Below are positions 53,566 to 64,000 of a stretch of 64,000 bases of DNA, one piece after another. The notes under the pieces are model-generated. The model saw only the letters and a list, made by a program, of their open reading frames with translations. It ran no database searches and had not been told where the DNA came from. Source of the DNA: Sulfuritalea sp. (GTDB lineage Bacteria > Pseudomonadota > Gammaproteobacteria > Burkholderiales > Rhodocyclaceae); assembly GCA_023700805.1 (NCBI GenBank), contig JAMPYF010000005.1:1-64000 (forward strand), given 5' to 3'. The position numbers and the translations under genes are program-made. How positions within the stretch are numbered: position 1 is the stretch's first letter; each line of letters starts with the position of its first letter.

Positions 53566-55656
53566 GTGACGACACGCCGCAGCTTCATCAAGACCCTCGC
53601 GGCGCTGCCGCCGGCGCTGTCCTTGCGCCGCAGCTGGGCCACCGTTCCCGCGACCCCGGATGCCTCGCGCCTGGCGCTGATCATCGGCAACAGCGCCTAC
53701 GCCAATGCGCCGCTGACCAACCCCGCCAACGACGCCAGGGCGGTCGGCGGCCTCTTCGCCCGGGCTGGTTTCAGCGTGGACTCGCAGCTCGACGCCACGC
53801 GCGTCGACATGATGGCGGCGATCGAGCGCTTCGGCGCGGCGGCCAGGCGCGCCGACACCCGGCTGGTGGTGTTCTATTACGCCGGCCACGGCGCCCAGCT
53901 CGACTGGCGCAACTATCTGCTGCCGGTGGACGCGGTGGTGGAAAAACAGGAGCACATGAAGCAGCGCTGCGTCGACCTGAGCCTGCTGCTGGGCCAACTG
54001 AGCGCCGCCAAGGACAAGACCTTCGTCATCATTCTCGACGCCTGCCGCAACAATCCCTTCGGCGCCGCCTACCGGCCCGAGCAGAAGGGCCTGTCGCAGT
54101 TCGATGCGCCGGTCGGCAGCCTGCTGGCCTACGCCACGGCACCGGGCAACGTCGCCTCCGACGGCGATGGACAGAACGGCCTCTACACCGAGCATCTGGT
54201 GCGCGAACTGGAACGTCACGGCACCCGCATCGAGGACGCCCTGAAGCGGGTGCGGCTCAACGTGCGGCTGGCCTCGCACGGCGCGCAGGTTCCCTGGGAA
54301 ACCACCTCGCTGGAAAGCGACGTGTTCATTTTCAACGGCGGGCCGGCCCAGCTCAGCGAAGCCGAGATCGAAAAACAGCTCGAAGCCGACGTGACGGAAT
54401 GGACCCGCATCAAGTCGTCGAAGGCCATCGACGACTGGGTCGGCTACTTGCGCAACTTTCCCAACGGCCGCTTCGCCGAGATAGCCCAGATGCGCTTGAA
54501 CCGCCTGCTGGCGGAAGCCGAGAAACTCGCGGCGGAAAAGCGCCGGCAGCAAGAGCAGCAAGCCCGGGAGGAACAGCAGGCGCTTGCGGAGCAGAAAGCC
54601 CGCGAAGAACAAAAGGCCCGCGAGGAACAGCAGCGCCGCGAACAGGAACGCATCGAACGCGAACGGCAGCGCCTGGCCGCGGAGCAGCGTCTTGCCGAGC
54701 AGCGGCGCCTTGCCGAGGAGCAGCGCCTCGCGGCCGAGCAGAAGCAGCTTGCGGAACTGCAGGCCCGGGAACAGCGCCGGCGGCTGGCCGAGCAGCAAAG
54801 CCTGGAACTCGAGCGCCGCCAGGAGCAGGAGCGCCTTGAGCGCGAGCGGCAGCGCAGCGCCGAAGCCGAGCGCCTCGCCGCTGCGCAAAGACAACTCGAA
54901 GAGGACCAGCGCCGCCTGGAACAGGAGAGGCGGAAGCTCGCGGTTCCGGCGGCGGTCGCGCCCGATCCGCTGCCGGCGGCGGCCCCCGCCTCATTGCCGG
55001 CGGCCGCGCCAGCCGCCGCGGCGGCCACCGCACCGGCGCTCGAAATCCGCGCCGGCGTCGCCGTGCCGACGCTTATCGCGCCCTCGGCCAACCCCTATTC
55101 CGCCGGCCGCTATCCGCTCAAGCGCGTATTCACCGTCGGCGATGCGGCGACCATCCTCATCTCGGACATCCTGACCGGCATCGAGGAACAGACCCGCCAT
55201 GTGATCGTAACGCAGGTGGATTACGACGCCGACCGCGTCGAATACAACCAGGGCAGCACGATCACGGACCTCATGGGCAACCCGATCAAGATGGGACAGG
55301 CCGAGTTCGACACTCCGGTGCAATTCACGCCGGCCGAGTTCCAGGTCGGCAAGAAATGGACGGCGGCATTCCATCGCACCCAGCGCGGCAAGACATCGAA
55401 TGCCTACTTCGACATGCACATCACCGGCAGGGAAACCATAGCCGTGCCGGCAGGAAGCTTCGACAGCTTCCGCATCGAAGGAACAGGCTGGAACCTGACG
55501 CAGAACCAGCGGCTCGAAGTCAAGCTTTGGCTGGTGCCGGGAATCAATTTCGCAATCCGGCGCGAACAGATCGTCCGCAACAAGAAGGGACAGTTCCGCC
55601 AGACCGAAAGGCAGGAACTGGTCGCCCTGCGCCAGCACACCCTGGTTCCCGGCTGA
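53566..55656 (+). CDS. Tat-exported caspase-like peptidase with coiled coil
   Basis: The 696-residue protein begins with a twin-arginine signal (TTRRSFIKTLAALPPAL), then a caspase/metacaspase p20-like domain (about 35-260): ALIIGNSAYANAPLTNPAND, catalytic His108 in YYAGHGAQLDW and Cys159 in ILDACRNNPF. A 170-residue Glu/Gln/Arg-rich coiled coil (about 290-465), an Ala/Pro linker, and a C-terminal beta-rich domain (about 515-690: VTQVDYDADRVEYNQGS, MHITGRETIAVPAGSFDSFR) follow. It should fold in the cytoplasm and act in the periplasm. The GTG at 53566 puts the signal at the very start. It lies between gloB and mltD, normally neighbours, so it looks inserted. Confidence 0.85.
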   Translation: MTTRRSFIKTLAALPPALSLRRSWATVPATPDASRLALIIGNSAYANAPLTNPANDARAVGGLFARAGFSVDSQLDATRVDMMAAIERFGAAARRADTRLVVFYYAGHGAQLDWRNYLLPVDAVVEKQEHMKQRCVDLSLLLGQLSAAKDKTFVIILDACRNNPFGAAYRPEQKGLSQFDAPVGSLLAYATAPGNVASDGDGQNGLYTEHLVRELERHGTRIEDALKRVRLNVRLASHGAQVPWETTSLESDVFIFNGGPAQLSEAEIEKQLEADVTEWTRIKSSKAIDDWVGYLRNFPNGRFAEIAQMRLNRLLAEAEKLAAEKRRQQEQQAREEQQALAEQKAREEQKAREEQQRREQERIERERQRLAAEQRLAEQRRLAEEQRLAAEQKQLAELQAREQRRRLAEQQSLELERRQEQERLERERQRSAEAERLAAAQRQLEEDQRRLEQERRKLAVPAAVAPDPLPAAAPASLPAAAPAAAAATAPALEIRAGVAVPTLIAPSANPYSAGRYPLKRVFTVGDAATILISDILTGIEEQTRHVIVTQVDYDADRVEYNQGSTITDLMGNPIKMGQAEFDTPVQFTPAEFQVGKKWTAAFHRTQRGKTSNAYFDMHITGRETIAVPAGSFDSFRIEGTGWNLTQNQRLEVKLWLVPGINFAIRREQIVRNKKGQFRQTERQELVALRQHTLVPG

Positions 55657-55778
55657 GCGAAGCGCTCAGCGGCAGAATCCGCCGCACGGAATCCACCCGC
55701 GGTCCCCAAATGAAGCCGCTGCGGATGCTAAGATGCGCCGCCTTCACGTGCAGCTTGCCTGCTACCCCGCCCCGCCCA

Positions 55779-57134
55779 ATGTCCCTGTTTCGCTGCCTCG
55801 TTCCAATCCTGCTGATTCTGCTGAGCGGCGCCGCACGCGCCGAGCAGGCACTCCAATTGTCGCCGGAACTGGCCCCCGCGCCGGCCTTGAACTACAGCCC
55901 GGCATCGCCGCCCGCGGTGCCCCTGCTGCCCGATCCCTCGCGCGAAGTGCAGGACGAACTGCCGCCGATCCCGACCATCGACCTCACCACGCCGCCCGAC
56001 GACCTGTGGCAGCGCATGCGCAACGGCTTCTCGATGCCGGATCTGGACAGCCCGCTGGTGGCCGACCGCCAGGCCTGGTACCTGAACCGGCCGGACCTGC
56101 TGCAGCGCGTCTTCGAACGCAGCCGGCGCTACCTGCATCACATCGTCGACGAACTCGAAAAGCGCGGCATGCCGACCGAACTGGCCCTGCTGCCCATCGT
56201 CGAGAGCTCCTACAATCCGCTGGCCTACTCCTCGGCCCGCGCGCTGGGCATGTGGCAGTTCATACCCGCCACCGGCAGAACCTACAAGCTGGAGCAGAAC
56301 TGGTGGCTGGACCAGCGCCGCGACATCGTCGCCTCGACCAGCGCCGCGCTCGACTACCTGCAATACATCTACGAAATGCACGGCGACTGGCATCTGGCGC
56401 TGGCCTCCTACAACTGGGGCGAAAACGCCGTCGGCCGCGCCGTGGCGAAGAACCAGGCCAAGGGCTTGCCGACCGACTACCGCAGCCTCAAGATGCCGGC
56501 CGAAACGGCCTACTACGTGCCCAAGCTGCAGGCGATCAAGAACATCATCGCCCAGCCGCAGCTGTTCGGCCTGCGCCTGGAGCCGATTCCGAACCGGCCC
56601 TACTTCGGCATGGTGGAGCGCAACGGCAACATGGACATCGCGCTGGCGGCACGGCTCGCGGAAATTCCGGTGGAGGAGTTCATTGCGCTGAATCCCGCCT
56701 ACAGCCGCCCGGTGATGCCGACCGCGGCCAACAGCCCGCTGGTGCTGCCGGCCGACAAGGTGCAGACCTTCATTGCCAACCTGCAGAACCACGAGGCTCA
56801 GGACAAGCCCCTCTCGGCCTGGGTCACGCACAAGCTGAAGCAAGGCGAGAAGCTCGACGCCGTGGCCCGGCGCTACAGCATCAGCGTGGTCCGCCTGAAA
56901 CAATTGAATGGCATCAATGCGCGGACCCGGATTACCCCCGGCTTCGCCCTGCTGGTGCCGGGCAAGGATGCCGTCGGCTACGACTCGATCGCCGCCCGCC
57001 TGCCGCAAACGCCGGTCAGTCCGCCGAAGGCGACCCAGTGGAAGAAGGCCAAGTCCGGCGGCAAGCCGCGCGCGATCAATGTAAAGATCAGGAAGCCCGC
57101 CGCCAAACCGGCAGTCAAGCCGAAGCGACGCTAG
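55779..57134 (+). CDS. mltD: Membrane-bound lytic murein transglycosylase D-like
   Basis: The 451-residue protein has a signal peptide (about 1-20, MSLFRCLVPILLILLSGAAR), a GEWL-type SLT domain (about 120-235) with catalytic Glu in ALLPIVESSYNP and LGMWQFIPATGRTY, and a C-terminal LysM-like domain (about 350-410: AWVTHKLKQGEKLDAVARRY), ending in a Lys/Pro-rich tail. It cleaves peptidoglycan with 1,6-anhydro products. No lipobox is visible. The ATG at 55779 gives a normal signal; an in-frame ATG at 55710 is also open. Confidence 0.9.
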   Translation: MSLFRCLVPILLILLSGAARAEQALQLSPELAPAPALNYSPASPPAVPLLPDPSREVQDELPPIPTIDLTTPPDDLWQRMRNGFSMPDLDSPLVADRQAWYLNRPDLLQRVFERSRRYLHHIVDELEKRGMPTELALLPIVESSYNPLAYSSARALGMWQFIPATGRTYKLEQNWWLDQRRDIVASTSAALDYLQYIYEMHGDWHLALASYNWGENAVGRAVAKNQAKGLPTDYRSLKMPAETAYYVPKLQAIKNIIAQPQLFGLRLEPIPNRPYFGMVERNGNMDIALAARLAEIPVEEFIALNPAYSRPVMPTAANSPLVLPADKVQTFIANLQNHEAQDKPLSAWVTHKLKQGEKLDAVARRYSISVVRLKQLNGINARTRITPGFALLVPGKDAVGYDSIAARLPQTPVSPPKATQWKKAKSGGKPRAINVKIRKPAAKPAVKPKRR

Positions 57135-57163
57135 GCCTTGAAGCAGCGCACCACCTGCGTCGC
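57135..57163. repeat. 29-bp direct repeat, left copy
   Basis: The 29 bp starting GCCTTGAAGCAGCGCACC are identical to 58060-58088, the 3' end of the ABC ATPase gene. Read on the minus strand this copy ends Phe-Lys-Ala-stop, sharing the CTAG of the mltD stop. The two copies flank the TumE/TumA-type genes. Confidence 0.8.
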
Positions 57164-57190
57164 GGCGCCGCGTGATGAAGGAAGATCAGC

Positions 57191-57553
57191 TTAGATCGCC
57201 AACAAAATCTGCTCCGCCACCGCACGAACTTCCTTCTTTCGCCCATGTCCGGGCAGCGGCATATCCTGGACTTCGATGAGTCCGGCTTTTTCCAACTCAT
57301 CGATGTCCCGCTTGACCGCGCTGCGATCACGATGCAGTCGCTCGGCAAGCTCGGTGATCGACCCGGCACCCTGACGAACCTCTCTGAACAGCGCCAACTT
57401 CGCTGTGGTGATCAGACGCGCCATATCCTGCGGATCTTCAAAAGTGATGATGTGCTCGCGGGGGATCGTCTTGCCCTGATCGGCGAGTTTGGCCACAAGC
57501 TTCCCGCGCTTAAAAAAGTCGGCCGGACCCTCCACCTTAATCACGGTTCTCAT
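57191..57553 (-). CDS. TumA-like antitoxin (winged-helix regulator)
   Basis: The 120-residue protein has a MarR/HVO_A0114-like winged helix (about 55-115: GSITELAERLHRDRSAVKRD, then IDELEKAGLIEVQDMPLPGH). It begins with a short strand-helix segment. Its start overlaps the stop of the preceding TumE-like gene by 4 nt. Toxin first, antitoxin second, with an HTH antitoxin, matches the TumE-TumA type. It probably represses the pair. Confidence 0.75.
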   Translation of the reverse strand: MRTVIKVEGPADFFKRGKLVAKLADQGKTIPREHIITFEDPQDMARLITTAKLALFREVRQGAGSITELAERLHRDRSAVKRDIDELEKAGLIEVQDMPLPGHGRKKEVRAVAEQILLAI

Positions 57554-57861
57554 TTACTGCCCTTTCCAGTGAACGCCAACCACTCTACTTCGAAGCGCTC
57601 TTCGATATTGCCGAAACTTTGAAATGCCACGGCCTCCACCTTGCCCATGTAATGCCGGTGATGAACTCCGTGGGCATTGTCGTAACCAAGCACCCGTCCG
57701 TTGTCGCCCTGAAAAATGTCGTGGTTGATATACGCCAGGTTGTAACGGACTACCTTGCCCTTGCTATCCACCCAAACCTCTCGCCTCAGAATCCCGTTTC
57801 CCCCTTTCTTTGCCAAACGGGTCGATAGATCCTGGACCTTCTGTAGTTTGGACTCAGCCAT
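57550..57861 (-). CDS. TumE-like toxin (DUF6516 family)
   Basis: The 103-residue protein shows the TumE pattern: REVWVDSKGKVVRYNLAYIN, then GRVLGYDNAHGVHHRHYMG and a C-terminal FEVEWLAFTGKG strand. TumE-family proteins are annotated as toxins of type II systems with an HTH partner; the biochemical activity is not established to my knowledge. It is the first gene of a two-gene operon and lies inside the segment bounded by the 29-bp repeats. Codon use is somewhat less GC-biased than in its neighbours. Confidence 0.75.
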   Translation of the reverse strand: MAESKLQKVQDLSTRLAKKGGNGILRREVWVDSKGKVVRYNLAYINHDIFQGDNGRVLGYDNAHGVHHRHYMGKVEAVAFQSFGNIEERFEVEWLAFTGKGSK

Positions 57862-58052
57862 GACGCACTATATCACCCCTGTCAACGCACCACAACGTAG
57901 CAACAGAAGAACTTCATGAATATGGAATATCTCTCGAAGGCGGCTCTTGACTGCTTGCCAAGGAGAAAGCGAAGTATCCGTTTCGGCTATCTTGAATGCG
58001 ACGGTGGGGCAGAGTGGCTTGCAGATGGGGGTGAGGCATTGTGCCGTGTCGC
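57862..58052. other. Intergenic end of the inserted segment
   Basis: 191 nt upstream of the TumE-like gene, more AT-rich than the flanks. Its right end is the stop of the ABC ATPase gene. No integrase, inverted repeats or clear promoter were found. Confidence 0.4.
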
Positions 58053-60034
<1,982 letters not shown>

Positions 60035-60038
<4 letters not shown>

Positions 60039-61408
60039 GCCGACGCCCTCGGGTCGAAGGCGTCGCGCACCGCGTCGGCGAACAGGTTGGCGGCCAGCAC
60101 CAGGGCGAACATGAAACTGAAGGCCGCCGCCAGCGACCACCAGACCATGGGCTCGCGCGCCAGCTCCATGCGCGCGGTGTTGATCATGGTGCCGAACGAT
60201 ATCGTGGTCGGATCGACGCCGACGCCGACATAGGACAGCACGGCCTCGGCCAGCACCAGGCCGGAGAAATCCATGACCAGCGCGATCAGCACGATATGCA
60301 TCAGGTTGGGCAGGATGTGGCGGCGCATGATGGCGAAGCGGCCGACGCCGAAGGCCTGCGCCGCCTGGACGAATTCCAGCTCGCGCAGCTTCAGCGTCTC
60401 GCCGCGCAAGAGGCGCGCCACACCGGTCCAGCTGGTCATGCCGAGGATCAGGCAAAGCGCCAAAAGACGCGCGTCGGCGCGCTCGGCCGAAGTGGCGAAC
60501 CACTCGGGATGGGTGTCGATGATGACCTGCATCATCAGCACCGCGGCGGCGATCAGCAGCACGCCGGGGATCGAGGAGAGCGTGGTGTAGAGGTACTGGA
60601 TCAGGTCGTCGACCCAGCCGCCGACATAGCCGGCCAGTATGCCCAGCAGCACGGCCAGCGGCAGCATCACCAGCGTGGTCAGGGTGCCGATCAGCAAGCC
60701 CGTGCGTATGCTTTTCAGCGAGAGGTAGAGCACGTCCTGGCCCACCTTGTCGGTGCCGAAGACGTGGTAGCCGCCGCCCACCGCGATCGCGATGCCGAAC
60801 AGCAGCAGGATAGGCAGCAGCGTGAGAAACACCGGACGGATCGCCGGCCCGCCAGCGCCAACTTTCAGCATTTCGACGACTGCCACGCCGCGCCACCGGC
60901 ACCACGCGCTCACCAGCAGCAGCCAGATGACGAGGCCGCCGGCGCAGCCGCGCGAGACGCGCACGGCAATGTCGAACTCATGGCCCGACAGGTCCGCGCC
61001 GAGATGCGCGCCGCCATGCTGGAGCCGCGGGAACTCGCGCTGGGTCGAGTTCTCCAGCGCCTCCCGGGCGAACAAGTGGGTCGCCAGCGGCGCCGAATAA
61101 GTCTTCTCGCCGCGCTGGCGCAGATCCGACAACAAGGCATCGAGCGCCGAGTGCACTTCCACCGCATAGCGTGCCTCGGCCCCCGGCTGCGCCGGCAGGC
61201 GCGCCCGGTAGTGCAGCGAATCGAGCAGACCGATCAGCACGAAGACCGCCAGCACCGTCGCCGCCGCCATCGCCATGCCGTCCTTCAGCACGCGCCCCCA
61301 GGCCGCGCGCAGGGCGTCCTGGCGCCGCGCCCAGAGCGTCAACGCCACGATCGCCGCGATCAGCACGAACAGCAGCGCGTCCGACCAGAGCACAACCGGC
61401 TGGATCAT
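60035..61408 (-). CDS. ABC transporter permease (OppC-like)
   Basis: The 457-residue protein is a binding-protein-dependent permease with an unusually long N-terminus: two extra helices and a periplasmic stretch (about 70-165) before the OppC core (TM cluster from about 185; EAA loop VQAAQAFGVGRFAIMRRHIL). DKVGQDVLYLSLKSIRTGLL is the family entry to the core. It couples to the fused ATPase by an ATGA overlap. Motif copy K encodes KVGAGGPAI just before the core helices. No solute-binding-protein gene is in the window. Confidence 0.88.
60842..60863 (-). repeat. 22-bp motif, copy K (perfect)
   Basis: Perfect copy, sense, at the junction between the extra N-terminal region and the OppC core of the permease. 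Confidence 0.85.
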
Positions 61409-61426
61409 CCGAAATGCCCCAGTGCA

Positions 61427-61517
61427 ATCCGCAGATGACGCAGATTATGCAGATGGAACGGCAACGCGGCGAGGCATCGCCCTGACCGATCTGCGTCAAT
61501 CGGCGAAATCTGCGGAT
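61427..61517. repeat. Imperfect inverted repeat with iterated GCAGAT units
   Basis: ATCCGCAGAT, GCAGAT and GCAGAT steps (61427-61455) are mirrored by ATCTGC and ATCTGCGGAT (61489-61517), forming a large stem-loop between the two permease genes. The GCAGAT/ATCTGC reiteration resembles repeats found between genes in other proteobacteria. Confidence 0.6.
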
Positions 61518-61535
61518 CAAATGCCTTTTGCACAA

Positions 61536-62513
61536 TCATTGCAGCCGCACCCGCGGATCGGCCAGGGTGTAAGAGAGGTCGGTCAGCAAGAGGCCGACGA
61601 TGTAGAGCACCGAACCGATGAACACCATCGAGCGCACCACGGCGAAATCCTGGGCGTTGATGGCGTCGATGGTATAGCTGCCGAGGCCCGGAATGCCGAA
61701 GAAGGATTCGGTCAGGAGACTCCCCATGAACAGGGTCGGGATCACCACCACGACGCCGGTCAGGATGGGAATCAGGGCATTCCTCAGCACATGGCGGAAC
61801 AGCACCACGCGCTCGGGCAGGCCCTTGGCGCGCGCGGTGCGCACGTAGTCGCGGGTGATTTCCTCGAGGAAGATCGTGCGATACCAGCGCGTCGATGCGC
61901 CGATGCCGCCGATCACGCCGATGATCACAGGCAGGATAAGGAACTTCGCCGCGTCGACGCCGCCGCTGTAGCCGGAGATCGGCACCAGGTGCCAGACCTT
62001 GGACACCAGCCACTGGCCGCCGATGATGTAGAACAGGCCCGAGATCGACATCATCGCCACGCACAGCACCACGCCCGATATATCCAGCGCCGTGGCGCGG
62101 AAGAACACCAGCAGCAGCGCAAAGGAAATCGCCACGAAGAGACCGAGGACGAAGGTCGGCACGGCGATCGCGAGGCTCGGCCCCATGCGCGTGGCAATCT
62201 CGCGCGCGATGTCGCGGCCGTCGTCGGCGCGGCCGAAATCGCCGACGAACATGCGCACCGACTTGCTGAAGAAAATCGTCTCGGTCACCGTCGCCGTGCC
62301 GGCCGCGGCCGAGTTCCACACCAACGGCTGGTCATAGCCGCGCTCGGCCTTCCATTTCTGGATCGCCTCGGGCGTCACGCGCTTGACGCCGAGCTGCATG
62401 CGCGCCATGTCGTCGGGCGTGTTCACGACGAAGAACAGGGCGAAGGTCAACAGATTCACGCCGATCAGGATCGGGATCGCGTACAGCAGGCGGCGGATGA
62501 TGTAGGCCAGCAT
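61536..62513 (-). CDS. ABC transporter permease (OppB-like)
   Basis: The 325-residue protein has six membrane helices, the MLAYIIRRLLYAIPILIGVN start of the DppB/OppB family, a long first periplasmic loop, and the EAA coupling loop YVRTARAKGLPERVVLFRHV. It pairs with the OppC-like permease downstream. It starts 3 nt after the preceding hydrolase-like gene ends, so those two are co-transcribed. Confidence 0.9.
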   Translation of the reverse strand: MLAYIIRRLLYAIPILIGVNLLTFALFFVVNTPDDMARMQLGVKRVTPEAIQKWKAERGYDQPLVWNSAAAGTATVTETIFFSKSVRMFVGDFGRADDGRDIAREIATRMGPSLAIAVPTFVLGLFVAISFALLLVFFRATALDISGVVLCVAMMSISGLFYIIGGQWLVSKVWHLVPISGYSGGVDAAKFLILPVIIGVIGGIGASTRWYRTIFLEEITRDYVRTARAKGLPERVVLFRHVLRNALIPILTGVVVVIPTLFMGSLLTESFFGIPGLGSYTIDAINAQDFAVVRSMVFIGSVLYIVGLLLTDLSYTLADPRVRLQ

Positions 62514-62516
62514 CGC

Positions 62517-63548
62517 TTATCGGGTCGCAGAAAGCTCGCGGCCCCGCAGCATAGCGAAAAAATCGCGGCGCATCGCGGGCGAAAAGTCGTGATGGCTGAC
62601 GAATTCCGTCGCCGCCCCGGCGCCGCGCCATGCGATGCCCCAGATCGGCGCGATCGCGGTCGGCTGCATGGCATAACGCGCGTCGCCGACAAAACCCGGA
62701 CGCCGCGGATCGACCACCAGGAAGCCGTCGGAAAACACCCGGAAGCGCTCGATGTCCTGCAGCCGCCGCGCCTCGCCCGCCGCGACCTGCCGCGCGCCGG
62801 CCGCGTCGAGCAGCGGCGCCGAGGCGCCCGGATAGTGGCGCAGACTCGATCCCAGATGAAAGGCATCGACCTGCACCCGTCCCTCGTGGACATAGAGCGA
62901 ACGCCACAGCACCAGATTGGCCATCGAAGGCTTGACCGACAGCTGCGTCGCCTGATGGCCGCGCGCCTGCGCCAGTTCCGTCGCTGCCGTTTGCGCCCGC
63001 TGCTGCTGGAAAAAACCCAGGCCGAAATAAGCCAGTCCGAGCACCAGCCCCCAGCGCAGCGCCTGCGAATCGCCCCGGCGCAGGAACAGGAACAGCGGCA
63101 GCGCCAGCAGCAGCGTGAACAGCGGATCGACCACCGCGATCAGGTTCCAGGCTTCCCGGCGTTCCGAAAACGGCAGCCACAGGTGGGTGCCGTAACTGGT
63201 GCAGGCATCGAGCAGCGGATGCGGCAGATAGCCGGCGAGCGCATACAGATAGAGCGCGCCGAAACCCATGCGCCGCCGCAGCAGCGGCCACAGCAGCAGC
63301 GCCGCGATCAGCGCGCCGATCGGGACGAAGGCCAGGGCGTGGGTGAAATGGCGGTGGTAATCGAGCACCAGCAGCGCATCCTTGCCGCTCTGGATCAGCG
63401 CATCGGCATCGGGCAGCAGACCGGCGGCGGCGCCGACGATGGCCGCGCTGCGCCGGCTTGCCAGCGCCAACTCTTGGCCGCGATGGCGCAGCGACGCCAC
63501 GCCGCTCGCCAGCGCCGCGCCCATCACGGCGTGAGTCAGGATATCCAT
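62517..63548 (-). CDS. YdjM-like membrane-bound metal-dependent hydrolase
   Basis: The 343-residue protein opens with MDILTHAVMGAALASGVASL, and the next blocks GAAAGLLPDADAL and YHRHFTHALAFVPIGAL give the His/Asp metal set of the YdjM/YfhO-like membrane hydrolase family. Four or five membrane helices lie in residues 35-180; the C-terminal half is soluble. The substrate is unknown. Motif copy L lies near codons 27-33 (ELALASRRS). The last gene before the transporter operon, 3 nt from oppB. Confidence 0.8.
   Translation of the reverse strand: MDILTHAVMGAALASGVASLRHRGQELALASRRSAAIVGAAAGLLPDADALIQSGKDALLVLDYHRHFTHALAFVPIGALIAALLLWPLLRRRMGFGALYLYALAGYLPHPLLDACTSYGTHLWLPFSERREAWNLIAVVDPLFTLLLALPLFLFLRRGDSQALRWGLVLGLAYFGLGFFQQQRAQTAATELAQARGHQATQLSVKPSMANLVLWRSLYVHEGRVQVDAFHLGSSLRHYPGASAPLLDAAGARQVAAGEARRLQDIERFRVFSDGFLVVDPRRPGFVGDARYAMQPTAIAPIWGIAWRGAGAATEFVSHHDFSPAMRRDFFAMLRGRELSATR
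63451..63472 (-). repeat. 22-bp motif, copy L (perfect)
   Basis: Perfect copy in sense near the 5' end of the hydrolase gene, but in a different reading frame from copies C, G, J and K (reads ELALASRR). Confidence 0.85.
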
Positions 63549-63572
63549 GCGCGAATGATAGAGCCTCTCACC

Positions 63573-64000
63573 TCAATCCATCGGGCGTTTCGGACCGAAA
63601 CCGCGCAGCAGGCCCCTGGCTTTCTGCCGCGCGACGAAGCCCTCGTTGCGCGGCCAGGCGCCCGTGGTGAGGCGGGTTTTGAGCGCCCCGAGGGCGACTC
63701 CCGCGAGCAGGACCATGAGCAGCGGCAGCAGTATCGGCAGCAGGCTGGCCAGGACCAGCCATTGCGCCGCCTGCAGCAGCCCTGCCAGCCGCGGCGGGCC
63801 GCCGAGGGCTTTTTGCAGCGTCGCGACGATCATCCAGCAGAGAAAGGCGTCCGTGATGACGGCGCCGACGCCGAACGGGATGCGGCAGGCCAGCCCGGAG
63901 AAATCGCCTTCGCCCCACAGCCAGGGCAGCGCCAGGCTGCCCGAGCAGGCGCGCTCGCCGGCGCCGAAGGCCACCCAGTTGCCCAGCGCCGCCAGCCCCG
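63573..64000 (-). CDS. Hypothetical membrane protein, 5' end beyond window
   Basis: The frame is open to the window edge, and the visible 142 codons lack a natural start (a GTG at 63974 is inside GLAALGNWVAFGAG). It has at least two hydrophobic segments (PFGVGAVITDAFLCWMIVA and WLVLASLLPILLPLLMVLLA) and a basic C-terminal tail. I recognise no family. It is 24 nt upstream of the YdjM-like gene on the same strand. Confidence 0.55.
   Translation of the reverse strand, partial: GLAALGNWVAFGAGERACSGSLALPWLWGEGDFSGLACRIPFGVGAVITDAFLCWMIVATLQKALGGPPRLAGLLQAAQWLVLASLLPILLPLLMVLLAGVALGALKTRLTTGAWPRNEGFVARQKARGLLRGFGPKRPMD

Noticed and set aside
57389..57402. CAGCGCCAACTT in the TumA-like gene as another motif copy.
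   Set aside because: Only part of the core matches and the CGGCG half is missing.

Overview
The window is GC-rich, gene-dense chromosomal DNA from a Gram-negative bacterium, most likely a betaproteobacterium of the Rhodocyclales or a close relative. The pointers are the mltD-gloB-methyltransferase-rnhA-dnaQ block, the PA2778/PA2779-like pair, a chromosomal wax-ester-synthase-type acyltransferase, a LutABC lactate system, and many chemotaxis-like and c-di-GMP signalling genes. The order assignment is inference. I saw no rRNA or tRNA gene, CRISPR array, transposase or integrase.

Layout. 1-5.3 kb: the 3' end of gcvP with a clear terminator, a bactofilin behind a sigma-54-type promoter, a GcvR-like ACT protein, then gst-trhP-lipoyl protein facing a lone CheB esterase. 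5.6-9.8 kb: a DsrE-like secreted protein, a ccdAB toxin-antitoxin operon, ettA and two small membrane proteins. 9.9-12.7 kb (minus): a Crp/Fnr regulator fused to two NarX/PilJ-type sensor modules, and small secreted proteins. 12.9-15.8 kb: rlhA and dusC, RNA-modification enzymes. 16.2-24.3 kb: a tightly overlapping signalling operon of hybrid kinase with three receivers, CheR, CheB and a REC-PAS-GAF-PAS-GGDEF-EAL protein. 24.6-26.3 kb: wrecked hsdR and hsdM fragments around an intact RHH/PIN toxin-antitoxin pair. 26.3-34.4 kb: a lipid or alcohol metabolism region (MFS carrier, WS/DGAT, alpha/beta hydrolase, TetR, SDR, quinone reductase, aldehyde dehydrogenase) with TetR operators. 35-38 kb: a diguanylate cyclase and the PA2779/PA2778-like pair. 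38.3-42.4 kb: an LldR-like GntR regulator divergent from lutA-lutC-lutB. 42.4-50.8 kb: FKBP, a DUF4213/DUF364 protein, a ViaA/RavA-like pair, an AI-2E family permease and a hybrid kinase. 50.8-57.1 kb: dnaQ-rnhA-methyltransferase, gloB, a Tat-exported caspase-like protein and mltD. 57.2-57.9 kb: a TumE/TumA-type toxin-antitoxin pair flanked by a 29-bp duplication. 58-64 kb (minus): an oligopeptide-type ABC transporter and two membrane proteins.

Two repeat families stand out. The first is four copies of a 117-120 nt cassette lying between genes of the same operon (2296, 40037, 40818, 43804). Each is an open mini-ORF of 38-39 codons. Its start codon overlaps the upstream stop and its stop overlaps the downstream start (ATGA or GTGA at both junctions), so it looks like a mobile spacer that preserves translational coupling. 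The second is a dispersed 22-bp motif (AGTTGGCGCTGGC, four variable bases, CGGCG) with ten perfect copies and four near copies. It lies just after stop codons and inside protein linkers, and resembles an uptake-like or other DNA-level signal.

Working together: the lut operon would feed lactate carbon under LldR-type control. The TetR-WS/DGAT-SDR-MDR-ALDH genes plausibly form one lipid or alcohol regulon. The kinase-CheR-CheB-GGDEF/EAL operon would tie a methylation-like adaptation step to c-di-GMP.
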